This document shows positions 35,388 to 44,493 of a stretch of DNA of 64,000 bases, piece by piece. The stretch spans positions 1,612,001-1,676,000 of the forward strand of contig NC_023065.1 of NCBI RefSeq assembly GCF_000513295.1, given 5' to 3'. Made by a program: the position numbers and the translations under genes. The notes beneath the pieces were generated by a model. It was not told the DNA's origin, searched no databases, and saw nothing but the letters and a program-made list of their open reading frames with translations. The stretch comes from Magnetospirillum gryphiswaldense MSR-1 v2. Lineage in GTDB: Bacteria > Pseudomonadota > Alphaproteobacteria > Rhodospirillales > Magnetospirillaceae. How positions within the stretch are numbered: the first letter of the stretch is position 1; the number at the start of each line of letters is the position of its first letter.

Positions 35388-36692
35388 ATGTTCGTAGGCA
35401 TGGATTTCGGCACCTCCAACAGTGCCGTCGGCATCGTTGACGCCAGCGGCGCCGCCCGCATCGTCAGCCACGACAATGCCGGCCTGTCCGAGCGGGCCAC
35501 CAATGATACCCTGCGCTCGATGATCGCCTTCGACCGTGCCCATCGCGATAGCGACGGCTGGCCGCTGCCCCTGGTCGGCCAGGCCGGCATCGCCGCCTAT
35601 CTCAACAGCGGCGACGAGTGCCGGTTGCTGCAATCGTTCAAAAGCCACCTGACCAGCCGGCTGTTCACCAGCGCCACCATCTTCAACCGCCCTTACAGCC
35701 TGGAACGGCTGATCGCCATCGTCGTCGAGCGGTTGCGCCTGAGCGCCGAGGGCCAACGCGGCGCCCCGCTGACCCAGGTGGTGGCGGGACGCCCGGTGCG
35801 CTTTGTCGCCGAGGACGGCAAGGATGTCGACGATTACGCGGTGGAGCGGCTGACGGAGGCCTTCCGTCAGGCCGGCATCGCCGAAATCGCCTTTGAATTC
35901 GAGCCCATCGCCGCCGCTTATTATTATGAACGCACGCTCGACCACGATGAAACCGTGCTGGTCGCCGATTTCGGCGGCGGCACCAGCGATTTTTGTCTGG
36001 TGCGGCTGGGGCCGGGACGGGCGGGCATGGCCGATCCGCGCGACGCCATCATCGGCACCGGCGGCGTCGGCATCGCCGGCGACACTTTCGACCGCCGCAT
36101 CGTCGAACGCGGCATCGCCCCGTTCTTCGGCAAGAACACCACCTATCACAGCAACAAGAAGGATTTGCCGGTTCCCGACTGGATCTACGGCAAGTTCGCC
36201 CGCTGGCACCATATCGGCTTTCTCGGCACCGGCTCGACCCTGCGCATGCTGCGCGACATCCAGCGCCACGCCAGCCACCCCGAGCGCATCGAGGACCTGC
36301 TGACCCTGATCGAATACAATCTGGGCTATCACCTGTATCGGTCGGTGGAACAGGCCAAGGTCGCCTTGTCGCAAGGGACGGAAACCACCTTCGTCTTCGA
36401 TCATGATCCGGTGCGGGTGGAACGCCCCATCACCCGGGCCGAGTTCGAGGACTGGATATCGCCCGAACTGACCGAGATCGAAACCTGCGTCGAGACCCTG
36501 TTGACCAGCACCGGCACGCCGGCGGGCAAAGTCGATCGGGTGTTCATGACCGGCGGCTCGTCGCTGGTGCCGGCGGTGCGCGCCATCTTTGACCGCCGCT
36601 TCGGCGCCGAAAGGGTCCGTGCCGGCGGCGAGTTCGTCTCGGTGGCCAGCGGTCTGGCCTATCGCGCCGCCGAACTGTTCGGGCGCGGCTGA
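35388..36692 (+). CDS. Hsp70-like chaperone ATPase (YegD type)
   Basis: This 434-residue protein consists mainly of an actin/Hsp70 nucleotide-binding domain: phosphate-1 loop VGMDFGTSNSAVG, phosphate-2 VADFGGGTSDFCLV, and adenosine motif FMTGGSSLVPAV. It lacks the substrate-binding beta-sandwich and lid of DnaK, like E. coli YegD. Its client proteins are unknown. ATG 35388 starts directly at the conserved N-terminus. It is probably a single-gene transcript after the terminator at 35300. Confidence 0.9.
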   Translation: MFVGMDFGTSNSAVGIVDASGAARIVSHDNAGLSERATNDTLRSMIAFDRAHRDSDGWPLPLVGQAGIAAYLNSGDECRLLQSFKSHLTSRLFTSATIFNRPYSLERLIAIVVERLRLSAEGQRGAPLTQVVAGRPVRFVAEDGKDVDDYAVERLTEAFRQAGIAEIAFEFEPIAAAYYYERTLDHDETVLVADFGGGTSDFCLVRLGPGRAGMADPRDAIIGTGGVGIAGDTFDRRIVERGIAPFFGKNTTYHSNKKDLPVPDWIYGKFARWHHIGFLGTGSTLRMLRDIQRHASHPERIEDLLTLIEYNLGYHLYRSVEQAKVALSQGTETTFVFDHDPVRVERPITRAEFEDWISPELTEIETCVETLLTSTGTPAGKVDRVFMTGGSSLVPAVRAIFDRRFGAERVRAGGEFVSVASGLAYRAAELFGRG

Positions 36693-36915
36693 GCTTTCAA
36701 CCCGGACCGCCCGGAGGCCGAGCCTTTCGCTACCGCGAAAAAACTCATTCAGTTGTTGCGTGAATATAAATTACACCCTTTGGTCGCTGACGGGGCGATC
36801 AGACTGTGATGACGTACCATTCCGCCTTTCGGTTGAGCCGGAATCTAGCTATTCTGACGCTAATCAGTGGTGAATGCACTGCTCATACGGGAAATTTTGA
36901 CTAAGGTTTGAACTC

Positions 36916-37728
36916 ATGCGGCGGGCAATACTGGGATTGGGTGTGACGGCGCTGTGCCTGTGCGTATCGGCAGCCGAGGCGGTCGAGCGGCTGCGTGTCG
37001 CCGGCACCGGCGTTGGTGTGGCACTGATGCGCCAATTAGGCCAGACCTATCAGGCGGCCAATCCCGGGGCGTCGTTGTGGGTGCCCGACAGCGTCGGCAC
37101 CATCGGCGCGATTCGTGGTCTGGCGGCCGGTAAGCTGGATGTCGGTTTCGTGCTGCGCACACCGACCGCGGATGAACTGCCCGGTGGGCAGGCCATCGAG
37201 ATCTGCCGGACTCCGTTGGTTTTTTTCGCCGCTGCCGACCGCAAAGACGTCACGCTGACCCGCGCCGACCTGCCTGCACTTTATAACAGCTCGCTTTCCG
37301 GCTTTGCCGGCGGCGCGGTGCGACCGTTACTGCGTCCGCCCACCGATACCGGCACCATGTTGCAGGTCGGCTTTTTTCCTGAATTGGCCAAGATCCTGCC
37401 AGCGGCGCGCGAAAGACGCGGCGCAATCATGGCGCTAAACGACCAGGACGCCATGGACGCGGTCGAAGGATCACGCACCCTGGTGGCGTTTGGCGCGCTG
37501 GCGCCGATCATCGCCGAACAGCGCAAGATCACGGTGGTTCCATTGGACGGTTTGGCCGGCACGGTCGATGAGATGGCCGCCGGTCGTTATCCCTATGACA
37601 CGCCGCTCTTGCTGCTGTTGGGGGCCAATCCGTCCGACGAGGCTTCGCGTTTCGTCGCTTTCGCCCGCTCTCCCCAGGCCGCCCAGATCCTGCGCGCGCA
37701 GGCCTGCCTGCCGTCGTCCGGAGGCTAG
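36916..37728 (+). CDS. PstS-like periplasmic binding protein paired with a histidine kinase
   Basis: This 270-residue protein has a signal peptide (MRRAILGLGVTALCLCVSAA) and a PBP-like fold (RLRVAGTGVGVALMRQLGQT; LDVGFVLRTPTADEL). It resembles phosphate-binding PstS proteins but is shorter and lacks a clear TGSG phosphate loop. No permease or ATPase gene is near. It lies three bases before a membrane kinase gene, which suggests a sensory partner role. About 220 bases upstream contain no gene, only candidate promoter sequence. Confidence 0.78.
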   Translation: MRRAILGLGVTALCLCVSAAEAVERLRVAGTGVGVALMRQLGQTYQAANPGASLWVPDSVGTIGAIRGLAAGKLDVGFVLRTPTADELPGGQAIEICRTPLVFFAAADRKDVTLTRADLPALYNSSLSGFAGGAVRPLLRPPTDTGTMLQVGFFPELAKILPAARERRGAIMALNDQDAMDAVEGSRTLVAFGALAPIIAEQRKITVVPLDGLAGTVDEMAAGRYPYDTPLLLLLGANPSDEASRFVAFARSPQAAQILRAQACLPSSGG

Positions 37729-37731
37729 GAC

Positions 37732-39042
37732 GTGAGGTTTTCGGGAGAAACGGAGTTTCATCGGTCGGTCTTACGGGTACGTTGGCTGTTCTCGGTGGTG
37801 CTGTGGGCGATGGGAGCCTTGTGGCTGGTGGTGGTTCCCGCTCTGGAGCTGGAACGCTCCTATCAGCGCATCCGTACCGAGGCCGGCATTCGCTTGGCGC
37901 TGGCGGCCGATCTGGTGTCGTCGCACATCGCCAACAATCTGGAAACCTGGGAGTTCGAAGGCGTCCGCCTGCCATCGCTGGTAACCAGCGTCACCCGCGG
38001 CAGCCAGATCAGCATCAGCCACCTGGAGCTGCTGAACGGCCAGAACCGATCAATCATGGCCATCGAAGCCGGCCCGGTTCCGACCTTGCCGCTGGTATTG
38101 CGCGAGCCGGTGACCGATGGCGTGGTACCGGTCGGTGAGGTGGTCATGACGGTCGCGCTCGACCCGGCTTTCACCGCAGCCGCTCGCTCCGGCGGGATTG
38201 GCCTGGTGTCGGTGCTGGTGTTGCTCACCTTGGCGCACGTGGTCGGGCGCCGGATGCTCGACCATGCCATGGCGGTGGTGGGCGATACTACCCTGCGATT
38301 GGCCCAACAATTGGAACAGCGCGACCGCGACCAGCGCCTGCTGGCCCGGCAGGCCCTGCATCTGCGCCAGGCCGGCGAGGATTTTGCGCATGTGGCGCGC
38401 ATGGCCGCGCATCACCTGCAGGAGCCACTGCGCACCGTACTGGCCTACGCGCAATTATTGTTGCGCTGGCATCGCGAAGGCGGCGGGGGTATCGAACGGG
38501 CCGACGGCTATGTCGAGTTCGTCCGCGCCGGCATCGAACAGATGCGCGGTCAATTGTCGGCCCTGGCCGCATACATGGACCTGCGCACCAAGGATTTTTC
38601 ACCGCAGCCGGTCGAACTTGAGGCGGTGGTGGCCAAGGCGGCGGCGGCCATGGCCGCCTTGGATGTGCGGTTGAACTGGCAAGACTTGCCGGTAGTGGCG
38701 GCGCAACCCGATCGCCTGTACGATCTGTTCTTCGATATTTTCGGCTGGTCCAAGCGGTATCGTCTGCCGGACCAACCGCTGGAGGTGAGCATCTCGGCCG
38801 AGCCCAGCCCCGAAGGTTGGGTCATCGCCATCGCCGACAACGGTCGGTCTCTAGGCGACCGCGATCCCGAGCGAATGTTCGGCCTGTTGGTGCATGACGG
38901 TGATGGACGTATGGTCCTCGGGTTGGCAGCCGCCCGCCTGACCGTCTTCATGATGGGTGGTCGGCTGTGGGCGGAACCGACGGATACCGGTGCGCGGCTA
39001 TCTCTGGAAATACCGAATGCAGACGCGTGCACGAATCCGTAG
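37732..39042 (+). CDS. Membrane histidine kinase with degenerate ATP-binding site
   Basis: This 436-residue protein has two transmembrane helices (about residues 15-38 and 150-170) flanking a periplasmic domain of about 110 residues. A phytochrome-type HisKA follows, with MAAHHLQEPLRTVLAYAQLL. The ATPase domain keeps the DNG of the G1 box (IAIADNGRSLG), but the N-box reads LFFDIFGWSKRY with no Asn, and the G2 box reads RMVLGLAAA rather than GTGIGL. It may be a pseudokinase or phosphatase. The start is GTG 37732 with GGAGG upstream, directly after the binding-protein gene. Confidence 0.82.
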   Translation: MRFSGETEFHRSVLRVRWLFSVVLWAMGALWLVVVPALELERSYQRIRTEAGIRLALAADLVSSHIANNLETWEFEGVRLPSLVTSVTRGSQISISHLELLNGQNRSIMAIEAGPVPTLPLVLREPVTDGVVPVGEVVMTVALDPAFTAAARSGGIGLVSVLVLLTLAHVVGRRMLDHAMAVVGDTTLRLAQQLEQRDRDQRLLARQALHLRQAGEDFAHVARMAAHHLQEPLRTVLAYAQLLLRWHREGGGGIERADGYVEFVRAGIEQMRGQLSALAAYMDLRTKDFSPQPVELEAVVAKAAAAMAALDVRLNWQDLPVVAAQPDRLYDLFFDIFGWSKRYRLPDQPLEVSISAEPSPEGWVIAIADNGRSLGDRDPERMFGLLVHDGDGRMVLGLAAARLTVFMMGGRLWAEPTDTGARLSLEIPNADACTNP

Positions 39043-39058
39043 CCGCTAGGATGTCTTT

Positions 39059-39274
39059 TCAATAATGCGGTGGCGGACGGTCGTCCTGGGGCGAGCGTTC
39101 GCCGCCGGCCTCGACATTTTGCAGGCGATCGACCAGACGGCGGACCATCAGGTTCAGGCGGGTGATCTCGTCTTGCTGCTGCGCCATCACCTCGGACATG
39201 TCCTCGGCCATCCGTTCGTGATGGGCCAAGCGGATTTCCAGATCGGTCAGACGGGATCGGGTGTCGTCGGTCAT
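39059..39274 (-). CDS. slyX: SlyX-family protein
   Basis: This 71-residue protein is almost entirely a coiled coil (RLTDLEIRLAHHERMAEDMS, then EVMAQQQDEITRLNLMVRRL) and ends with the proline-rich PPPHY tail seen in SlyX. Its function is unknown. ATG 39274 has AGGAG at ideal spacing; a longer frame to 39337 lacks this. It converges on the kinase gene. Confidence 0.88.
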   Translation of the reverse strand: MTDDTRSRLTDLEIRLAHHERMAEDMSEVMAQQQDEITRLNLMVRRLVDRLQNVEAGGERSPQDDRPPPHY

Positions 39275-39414
39275 GAATACTCCTGGACGGCCATGGGTGG
39301 ATTGAATTGAAGCCGTTAGCGGCATTCTTATAACCATTCACCGAACCGCGCTTTACATTTTGCCGGAGGATGAGAAAATCGGGCCGGTATTTTACCGTGC
39401 CTTCGGAGAGCCAT

Positions 39415-40266
39415 ATGCCTGTACCACGCCTGCAACCACGGTACCGCGCCGGTGGAAAATTCCGCGCAATGCTGGTACTGGCGGCCATCGGCCTGATAGC
39501 GGCCCACACCGCCAGGGCCGCTGAAAGCACCGTGCATCTGCGCGGCACCTCGGCCCTGGTCCCGGTGGCGCAAAAAATCGCCGAGGCCCACATGGCCAAG
39601 GATGCCGATGCCACCATCGTCATCCGCGCCGCCGACAGCGAACCGGGATTGAAATCCCTGCTCGACGGCACCACCGACATCGCCATGGTGTCGGGCGACA
39701 TCCCCGCCGAGATGGAAAAGCGGGCCAAGGCCATGGGCCTGAAGCTCGAGGTGCAGACAGTGGCCCAGGATGCCATCGTCCCGGTCGTCCACCCGACCAA
39801 TCCGATTTCGTCACTGTCCATGGACCAGTTGACGGCCATTTACGGTGGTTCCACCACCGATTGGGCCGAGGTTGGCGGGAAGGAACACGAAATGGCGGTG
39901 CTGGTGCTGCCGGCCATCTCGGGCACCGCCTCGGGTTGGAAGCACGCGGTTTTGGGGGATCGCATCCAGACCGCCAAGGCCGAGCCGCTGGCGCTGAAGG
40001 CGCTGAAAGCCAAGGTCGCCGCCACCCCGGATGCCATCGGCTATATGGGCTTGAGTGCCGTTGACGGCACGGTCAAGCCGGTTTCCGTCGATGGCATCGC
40101 CGCCAATACCGACACCATCCGCAAGGGCAGCTATCCCATCCGGCGCCAATTGTCCCTGGTGACCAGTTCAGCCAGTTCCGCTGCCGCCCGCCAGTTCGTT
40201 TCCCGGTTCCTGAGCAGCGAGGCCCAGGCGGCCATGGCCGCCAGCGGCCTGGTTCCGGTTCAGTAA
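39415..40266 (+). CDS. PstS-like periplasmic binding protein
   Basis: This 283-residue protein has a signal peptide (about residues 19-35, AMLVLAAIGLIAAHTARA) and a PBP-like phosphate-family fold (STVHLRGTSALVPVAQKIAE; TTDIAMVSGDI). Related proteins bind phosphate or act as ligand sensors. No ABC permease lies nearby. It is followed 11 bases later by a second PstS-like gene and then a TAXI-like gene. ATG 39415 with GGAGAG upstream is chosen; the ATG at 39370 has no space for a ribosome site. Confidence 0.8.
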   Translation: MPVPRLQPRYRAGGKFRAMLVLAAIGLIAAHTARAAESTVHLRGTSALVPVAQKIAEAHMAKDADATIVIRAADSEPGLKSLLDGTTDIAMVSGDIPAEMEKRAKAMGLKLEVQTVAQDAIVPVVHPTNPISSLSMDQLTAIYGGSTTDWAEVGGKEHEMAVLVLPAISGTASGWKHAVLGDRIQTAKAEPLALKALKAKVAATPDAIGYMGLSAVDGTVKPVSVDGIAANTDTIRKGSYPIRRQLSLVTSSASSAAARQFVSRFLSSEAQAAMAASGLVPVQ

Positions 40267-40277
40267 GGATAAAGTCC

Positions 40278-41108
40278 ATGACACTCAAGCGGCGTGCTTT
40301 CGTCCTTGGCGCCGGCGCCTTGTCGGTCACCGCCCTGGGGGCGGCCACCTCCAGCATCGATTGGGGCGGGGTCGAGCAGGAATCCCTGCTGGTCGCCGGC
40401 TCCGAGGAATTCCACCCCTATGCCGTCAAGCTGGTGGACGGCTTCGCCCAGACCCGGCCCAAACTGGACGTGGTGGTCGAGGCCGGCGGCACCGCCGGCG
40501 GTCTGCTGGCACTCAAGCGCGGCGCCATCGACGTCGCCCTGACCTCGCGCGAGCTGACCGCCACCGAGGACGAAAAGCTGACCCGCGCCTATCTGGTCGC
40601 CCGCGACGCCATCGCCTTGGTGGTGCATCCCGGCAATCCCGTCGGCAACCTGGACCGCAAACAGGCGGCGGCTATCCTGCGCGGCGAGGTGCGCGACTGG
40701 GGCAAGCTGCCCGGCGGCAGCGCTGGCCCCATCCGGCTTTACCGCCGCAAGGCCGATGCCGGGACGCAAAAGGCGCTGGACAAGATGGTGCTGGCCAATG
40801 CCGAGATGCCCAGTTCGGCCATTGTGATGGAAAGCGGCCACGCCATGCACGACCGCTTGGCCGCCGATGTCCAGGGCTTCGGCTTTCTGTCGCTGCACGA
40901 CGTCACCCCGGCGGTCAAGGTTCTGGCCATCGACGGCGTGGGCATGAGCCGGGCCAGCATCCTGGGCGGCTCCTATCCCTTCACCCGGTCGTTTTTCTGT
41001 GTCACGCACGGCGCCGAAAAGGATGTCGTGCGTGCGTTCTTGTCTTTCGCCCAGGGGCCGCAAGGCCAAAACATCCTGAAGGGCGCCGGACTGATCTCGG
41101 TCCGATAG
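40278..41108 (+). CDS. PstS-like binding protein with twin-arginine-like signal
   Basis: This 276-residue protein starts MTLKRRAFVLGAGALSVTAL, an N-terminus with paired arginines suited to Tat export. The mature part is a PBP-like domain (LLVAGSEEFHPYAVKLVDGF; AGGTAGGLLALKRGAIDVAL). It is the middle gene of three consecutive binding-protein genes. The ligand is unknown. Confidence 0.8.
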   Translation: MTLKRRAFVLGAGALSVTALGAATSSIDWGGVEQESLLVAGSEEFHPYAVKLVDGFAQTRPKLDVVVEAGGTAGGLLALKRGAIDVALTSRELTATEDEKLTRAYLVARDAIALVVHPGNPVGNLDRKQAAAILRGEVRDWGKLPGGSAGPIRLYRRKADAGTQKALDKMVLANAEMPSSAIVMESGHAMHDRLAADVQGFGFLSLHDVTPAVKVLAIDGVGMSRASILGGSYPFTRSFFCVTHGAEKDVVRAFLSFAQGPQGQNILKGAGLISVR

Positions 41109-41117
41109 GGGGAAGCG

Positions 41118-42443
41118 ATGTCCGAGGAGATTGATTTCAACCAGCATCTGCAAACCGTCCTGGCGCGTTTCCAGAACAATGATCTGGTGCGCAAGGTCGT
41201 GGGCGTGGTCCTGATCGCCGCCTTCGTCGCCGGTGCCGGCTATTTCATCTATGACCTGCTGCCGCGCCGCCATAACCTGACCATCACCGGCGGCGAAATC
41301 ACCGGCAACCGCCATTTCATCGCCAAGGTGCTGCAGGACGAGGCCAAGGAACAGGGCGTGGCGCTGAAGATCGTGCCCACCCGCGGCAGCCTTGAGGCGC
41401 TGGAAAAGCTGGAATCGGGCGAGTTGGACCTGGCGCTGTCGCAAGGCGGACTTGAGCCCAGCTTCGACAATATCGTCCACGTGGCGACCCTGGCGCCCGA
41501 ATACATCCACTTCATCGTCAAGCCCGAGATCAAGTCCCTGGCCGATCTGCGCGGCAAGGTGATCAATCTGGGCGGCAAATCGGGCGGCACCCGCGTGGTC
41601 GCGCAAAACATCCTGCGCACTTCGGGTCTGGTCGAGGGCATCGATTACGCCGAGGCCAATTACGGCAACGACAAGCTGATCGCCATGTCCACCGGCAAAC
41701 TGCCCGACGCCATCGTCAACGTCTCTTTCGTCCCGTCGCTGCTGGCCGATTATCTGGTCAAGGAGCACGGCTACACCATCTTGGAAATCCCCTTCCCCGG
41801 CTCGCTGGCCCTGCGCATGGGCTGGGTCGCCGACGCCACCATCCTGGGCTACACCTATGGTGTCGAGCCCCCTGTCCCCGAAACCGATATCAAGACGGTG
41901 GGCGTCAACCTGCACCTGCTGGCCAATGCCGACGTGCCGCCGCGCGCCATCCAGGCGGTGCTGGAGGCGCTTTACAGCCCAAGCGTGGCCAGCCGCACCC
42001 GCCAGACCTTCGACGAGGCGGATATCCTGCGCCCGTCCGGGTTCCCGCTGTCGGCGGGCACCTTGGCCTTCACCACCCGCAACGAACCCTTGCTGTCCGC
42101 CGAAATGCTGGAAGACCTGAAGGCGGCGGCGGGTCTGGCGTTCTCGCTGCTGTCAGGCGGGATGATCGCGTTGCGCTGGTTCCGCGGCAAGCCGGTGACC
42201 GAGCAATTCGACGACGCTGAACTCAAGGCGGCCATCGCCGAGGTCGCCACCATCCAGCGCCGCCTGATGCAGGACCAGGATGCCGCCGCCCTGGCGGAAA
42301 TGGACCGTCGCCTGGACGAGTTGAAAACCGGAATCCTGGAGCGCATGGCTCAATTGCGGCTGACCGACACCTCGTTGCTGACCACCTTGCTGGCCGCCGA
42401 AAGCGGCGCCCGTGCCCGCTTGCAGCAGGTGCAGGCGGCGTAG
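41118..42443 (+). CDS. Membrane-anchored TAXI-family binding protein with C-terminal helical tail
   Basis: This 441-residue protein has one N-terminal transmembrane helix (VVGVVLIAAFVAGAGYFIYD) and a TAXI-type solute-binding domain (TITGGEITGNRHFIAKVLQD; INLGGKSGGTRVVAQNIL). A second hydrophobic segment lies near residue 340 (AAGLAFSLLSGGMIALRW), and a charged helical tail follows. Classical TAXI proteins are free in the periplasm and serve TRAP transporters; here there is no TRAP permease and the protein is tethered. A sensory or scaffold role is possible. A GGGGGAAG site precedes the ATG. Confidence 0.75.
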   Translation: MSEEIDFNQHLQTVLARFQNNDLVRKVVGVVLIAAFVAGAGYFIYDLLPRRHNLTITGGEITGNRHFIAKVLQDEAKEQGVALKIVPTRGSLEALEKLESGELDLALSQGGLEPSFDNIVHVATLAPEYIHFIVKPEIKSLADLRGKVINLGGKSGGTRVVAQNILRTSGLVEGIDYAEANYGNDKLIAMSTGKLPDAIVNVSFVPSLLADYLVKEHGYTILEIPFPGSLALRMGWVADATILGYTYGVEPPVPETDIKTVGVNLHLLANADVPPRAIQAVLEALYSPSVASRTRQTFDEADILRPSGFPLSAGTLAFTTRNEPLLSAEMLEDLKAAAGLAFSLLSGGMIALRWFRGKPVTEQFDDAELKAAIAEVATIQRRLMQDQDAAALAEMDRRLDELKTGILERMAQLRLTDTSLLTTLLAAESGARARLQQVQAA

Positions 42444-42522
42444 GGCTTGAACCCATGGGCCATCGGTTCAATAATGGACCCGGTGGCTCCGTGGGGACGG
42501 GCAAGCGGCCAAAGGTGACGGC

Positions 42523-43206
42523 ATGACCGGTACGGAACAAACCCTGGCGGGCATTGCCCTGTTTGCCGACCTGTCGCGGGAACAGCTTGCCGAGATCGAA
42601 ACGCGGTGCCGGTGGTATCATCTGGCCGAGGGCGCCCAGGTCTTCGACAAGGACAGCGACAGCCTGGACGTCTATTTCATCGTCGGTGGCGCGGTCCGCA
42701 TCCTTAGTCAGGCGCTGGAACGCGAAGTGGCCCTGGCCGATCTGCAAGCCGGGCGTTATTTCGGCGAATTGGCGGCCATCGACGGCCTGCCCCGCTCGGC
42801 CCGGGTCATCGCCCTGACCGATTGCCTGCTGGCCTCGCTCGATGGTCCGGGTTTCCGGGCGCTGCTGCTGCATTATCCCGAAGTGGGGTTGCGGGTGATG
42901 GGCCGCATGACCGGAGTGATCCGCGATCTCGACCGCCGGGTGATGGAATTGTCCACCACCAGCGAAGCCCAGCGCATCTGCGGCGAGCTGTTGCGTCTGG
43001 CCCAGCCCATGGTCGACCGGCCCGAGCTGTGGCACGTGGCCGACATGCCCAATCACAAGGATATCGCCGCCTGGATCGGTACCTCGCGCGAGGTGGTGGC
43101 CCAGGTCATCGGCGAACTGGCCCGCGACGGCGTGGTCAAACGCCGCGGCATGGGCCTGTCCATCACCGATCTGCCACGTCTAAGGCTTTTGGCTCGCGCC
43201 GCCTGA
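42523..43206 (+). CDS. Crp/Fnr-family transcriptional regulator
   Basis: This 227-residue protein has a cyclic-nucleotide-binding-type domain (about residues 12-130; GRYFGELAAIDGLPRSARVI resembles the cAMP phosphate cassette) and a winged helix with NHKDIAAWIGTSREVVAQVI. It has no Fnr-type N-terminal cysteine cluster. The FGELAAIDGLPRSA segment is consistent with cyclic-nucleotide binding. It converges with, and overlaps by 27 bases, a Tad-related gene, and may regulate the pilus locus. Confidence 0.9.
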   Translation: MTGTEQTLAGIALFADLSREQLAEIETRCRWYHLAEGAQVFDKDSDSLDVYFIVGGAVRILSQALEREVALADLQAGRYFGELAAIDGLPRSARVIALTDCLLASLDGPGFRALLLHYPEVGLRVMGRMTGVIRDLDRRVMELSTTSEAQRICGELLRLAQPMVDRPELWHVADMPNHKDIAAWIGTSREVVAQVIGELARDGVVKRRGMGLSITDLPRLRLLARAA

Positions 43207-43596
43207 ACTGTCCTCGGCCACGCGGGAACAGCCCTGGCCGCAGGCATGGATCACGGTCAAACCGCCGGGCTTGACGTCCTTGCCGGCACCATAGGTCACC
43301 GTCACCGTGCCCTCGCCGCCGGCACGGACCACCACCGCGTGGTCCAACAGAACCGCACCGTTGCGGCCCAACACGGTCAGCGAGGTGCTGCCCGCCCGCT
43401 TACCGAACAGTTGGATGCGCCCGGCACTGTCAACGCTGACATCGGCGACCTTGGGATCACCGATCACCACCTGGGCGACGCCGCGCCCGGCATCGACCCG
43501 TCGGCTTTGTCCCGCCCCCAGCTCCAACGTGTCGGCGCGGGCGGACGAGACGGCAAAAGCGGTGAGGACCGCCACGGCGAAGAATGCCTTGAACAT
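43180..43596 (-). CDS. Stand-alone secretin N-terminal domain protein (pilus assembly)
   Basis: This 138-residue secreted protein (signal peptide about residues 1-22, MFKAFFAVAVLTAFAVSSARA) consists of the pilus-formation N-domain normally found at the start of CpaC/RcpA secretins (LELGAGQSRRVDAGRGVAQV; VIGDPKVADVSVDSAGRI). The channel domain is missing. A C-terminal extension has two cysteines (HACGQGCS). It may assist the CpaC secretin encoded at 49764. ATG 43596 with GGAGG upstream is chosen. Confidence 0.8.
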   Translation of the reverse strand: MFKAFFAVAVLTAFAVSSARADTLELGAGQSRRVDAGRGVAQVVIGDPKVADVSVDSAGRIQLFGKRAGSTSLTVLGRNGAVLLDHAVVVRAGGEGTVTVTYGAGKDVKPGGLTVIHACGQGCSRVAEDSSGGASQKP

Positions 43597-43706
43597 ACCA
43601 ACCTCCACGGAAGAGTTTTCTTCCACATCCGCAATGGTACTGCTATTTTACTGTTGGTCGGAAGCGTTTTTTACTTTCGCTTCACTTAAAAAATGGGAAG
43701 AATTTT

Positions 43707-44471
43707 ATGCAAAAGTCCACCTGCGCAAGGGTCGCCCTCCTGCTTGTGCCTCTCTGGCTGAATGCCTGTGGCGGCGGCGCGTCCGGCGGCGTGGACGACC
43801 GCACCCTGACCCGTGCGGTGGAACCGTCACTGCGGGCCGCCGCCGTCGCCGCCGAGGCCGCCAACGACTGGAACGGCGCTGCCCAGCATTGGCGCACGCT
43901 GCTGTCCCATTACCCCGACGACCGGGCCATCGCCCTGTCGCTGGCCCGCGCCATGCGCATCGCCGGCAAGCCCGAGGCATCGGCAGAATTGATGCAGGCG
44001 ATGGCGGCACGCCACCCCACCGATGCTGGCATCCAGGCGGAATTGGGCAAGGATTATCTGGCGGCGGAACGGCTGGGACTGGCGCTCAAGGCGCTGGACC
44101 GCGCCGCCGCCTTGGCCCCCAACGATTGGGAAATCCTCTCGGCCCAGGGTGTGGCGCTGGACATGCACGACCGCCAGGGTGAGGCCCAGGCCGCCTATGG
44201 CCGCGCCTTGGCGCTGTCACCCGACAACCCGGAAATCCTCAACAATCTGGCGCTGTCGCAAGCCCTGTCCGGTGACCTTGCCGCCGCCATCGCCAGCCTG
44301 CGCCAAGCCGGCGAACAACCCAGCGCCGGCGCCCAGATCCGCCACAACCTGGCCCTGATGCTGGCCCTAAGCGGCGACGCGGCCCAGGCCGAACGTCTGG
44401 CCGCCAAGGATTTGCCGCCCGACCTGCTGCGCGCCAACGCCGCCATTTATCGCAAGCTGGCGGGGCGATAG
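43707..44471 (+). CDS. tadD: TadD-like tetratricopeptide lipoprotein
   Basis: This 254-residue outer-membrane lipoprotein has a lipobox LNAC with Cys21, followed by about five TPR repeats (for example AIALSLARAMRIAGKPEASA and ALALSPDNPEILNNLALSQA). TadD acts as a pilotin-like partner for Tad pilus assembly. It is transcribed divergently from the secretin N-domain gene and converges on tadC across a REP-like element. Confidence 0.85.
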   Translation: MQKSTCARVALLLVPLWLNACGGGASGGVDDRTLTRAVEPSLRAAAVAAEAANDWNGAAQHWRTLLSHYPDDRAIALSLARAMRIAGKPEASAELMQAMAARHPTDAGIQAELGKDYLAAERLGLALKALDRAAALAPNDWEILSAQGVALDMHDRQGEAQAAYGRALALSPDNPEILNNLALSQALSGDLAAAIASLRQAGEQPSAGAQIRHNLALMLALSGDAAQAERLAAKDLPPDLLRANAAIYRKLAGR

Positions 44472-44493
44472 AGCCGAGCCATTAAACGTAAAG

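Noticed and set aside
36728-36746. TTTCGC/GCGAAA hairpin after the Hsp70-like gene
   Set aside because: Only six base pairs, and the following run is A rather than T on the plus strand, so it is too weak to call a terminator.
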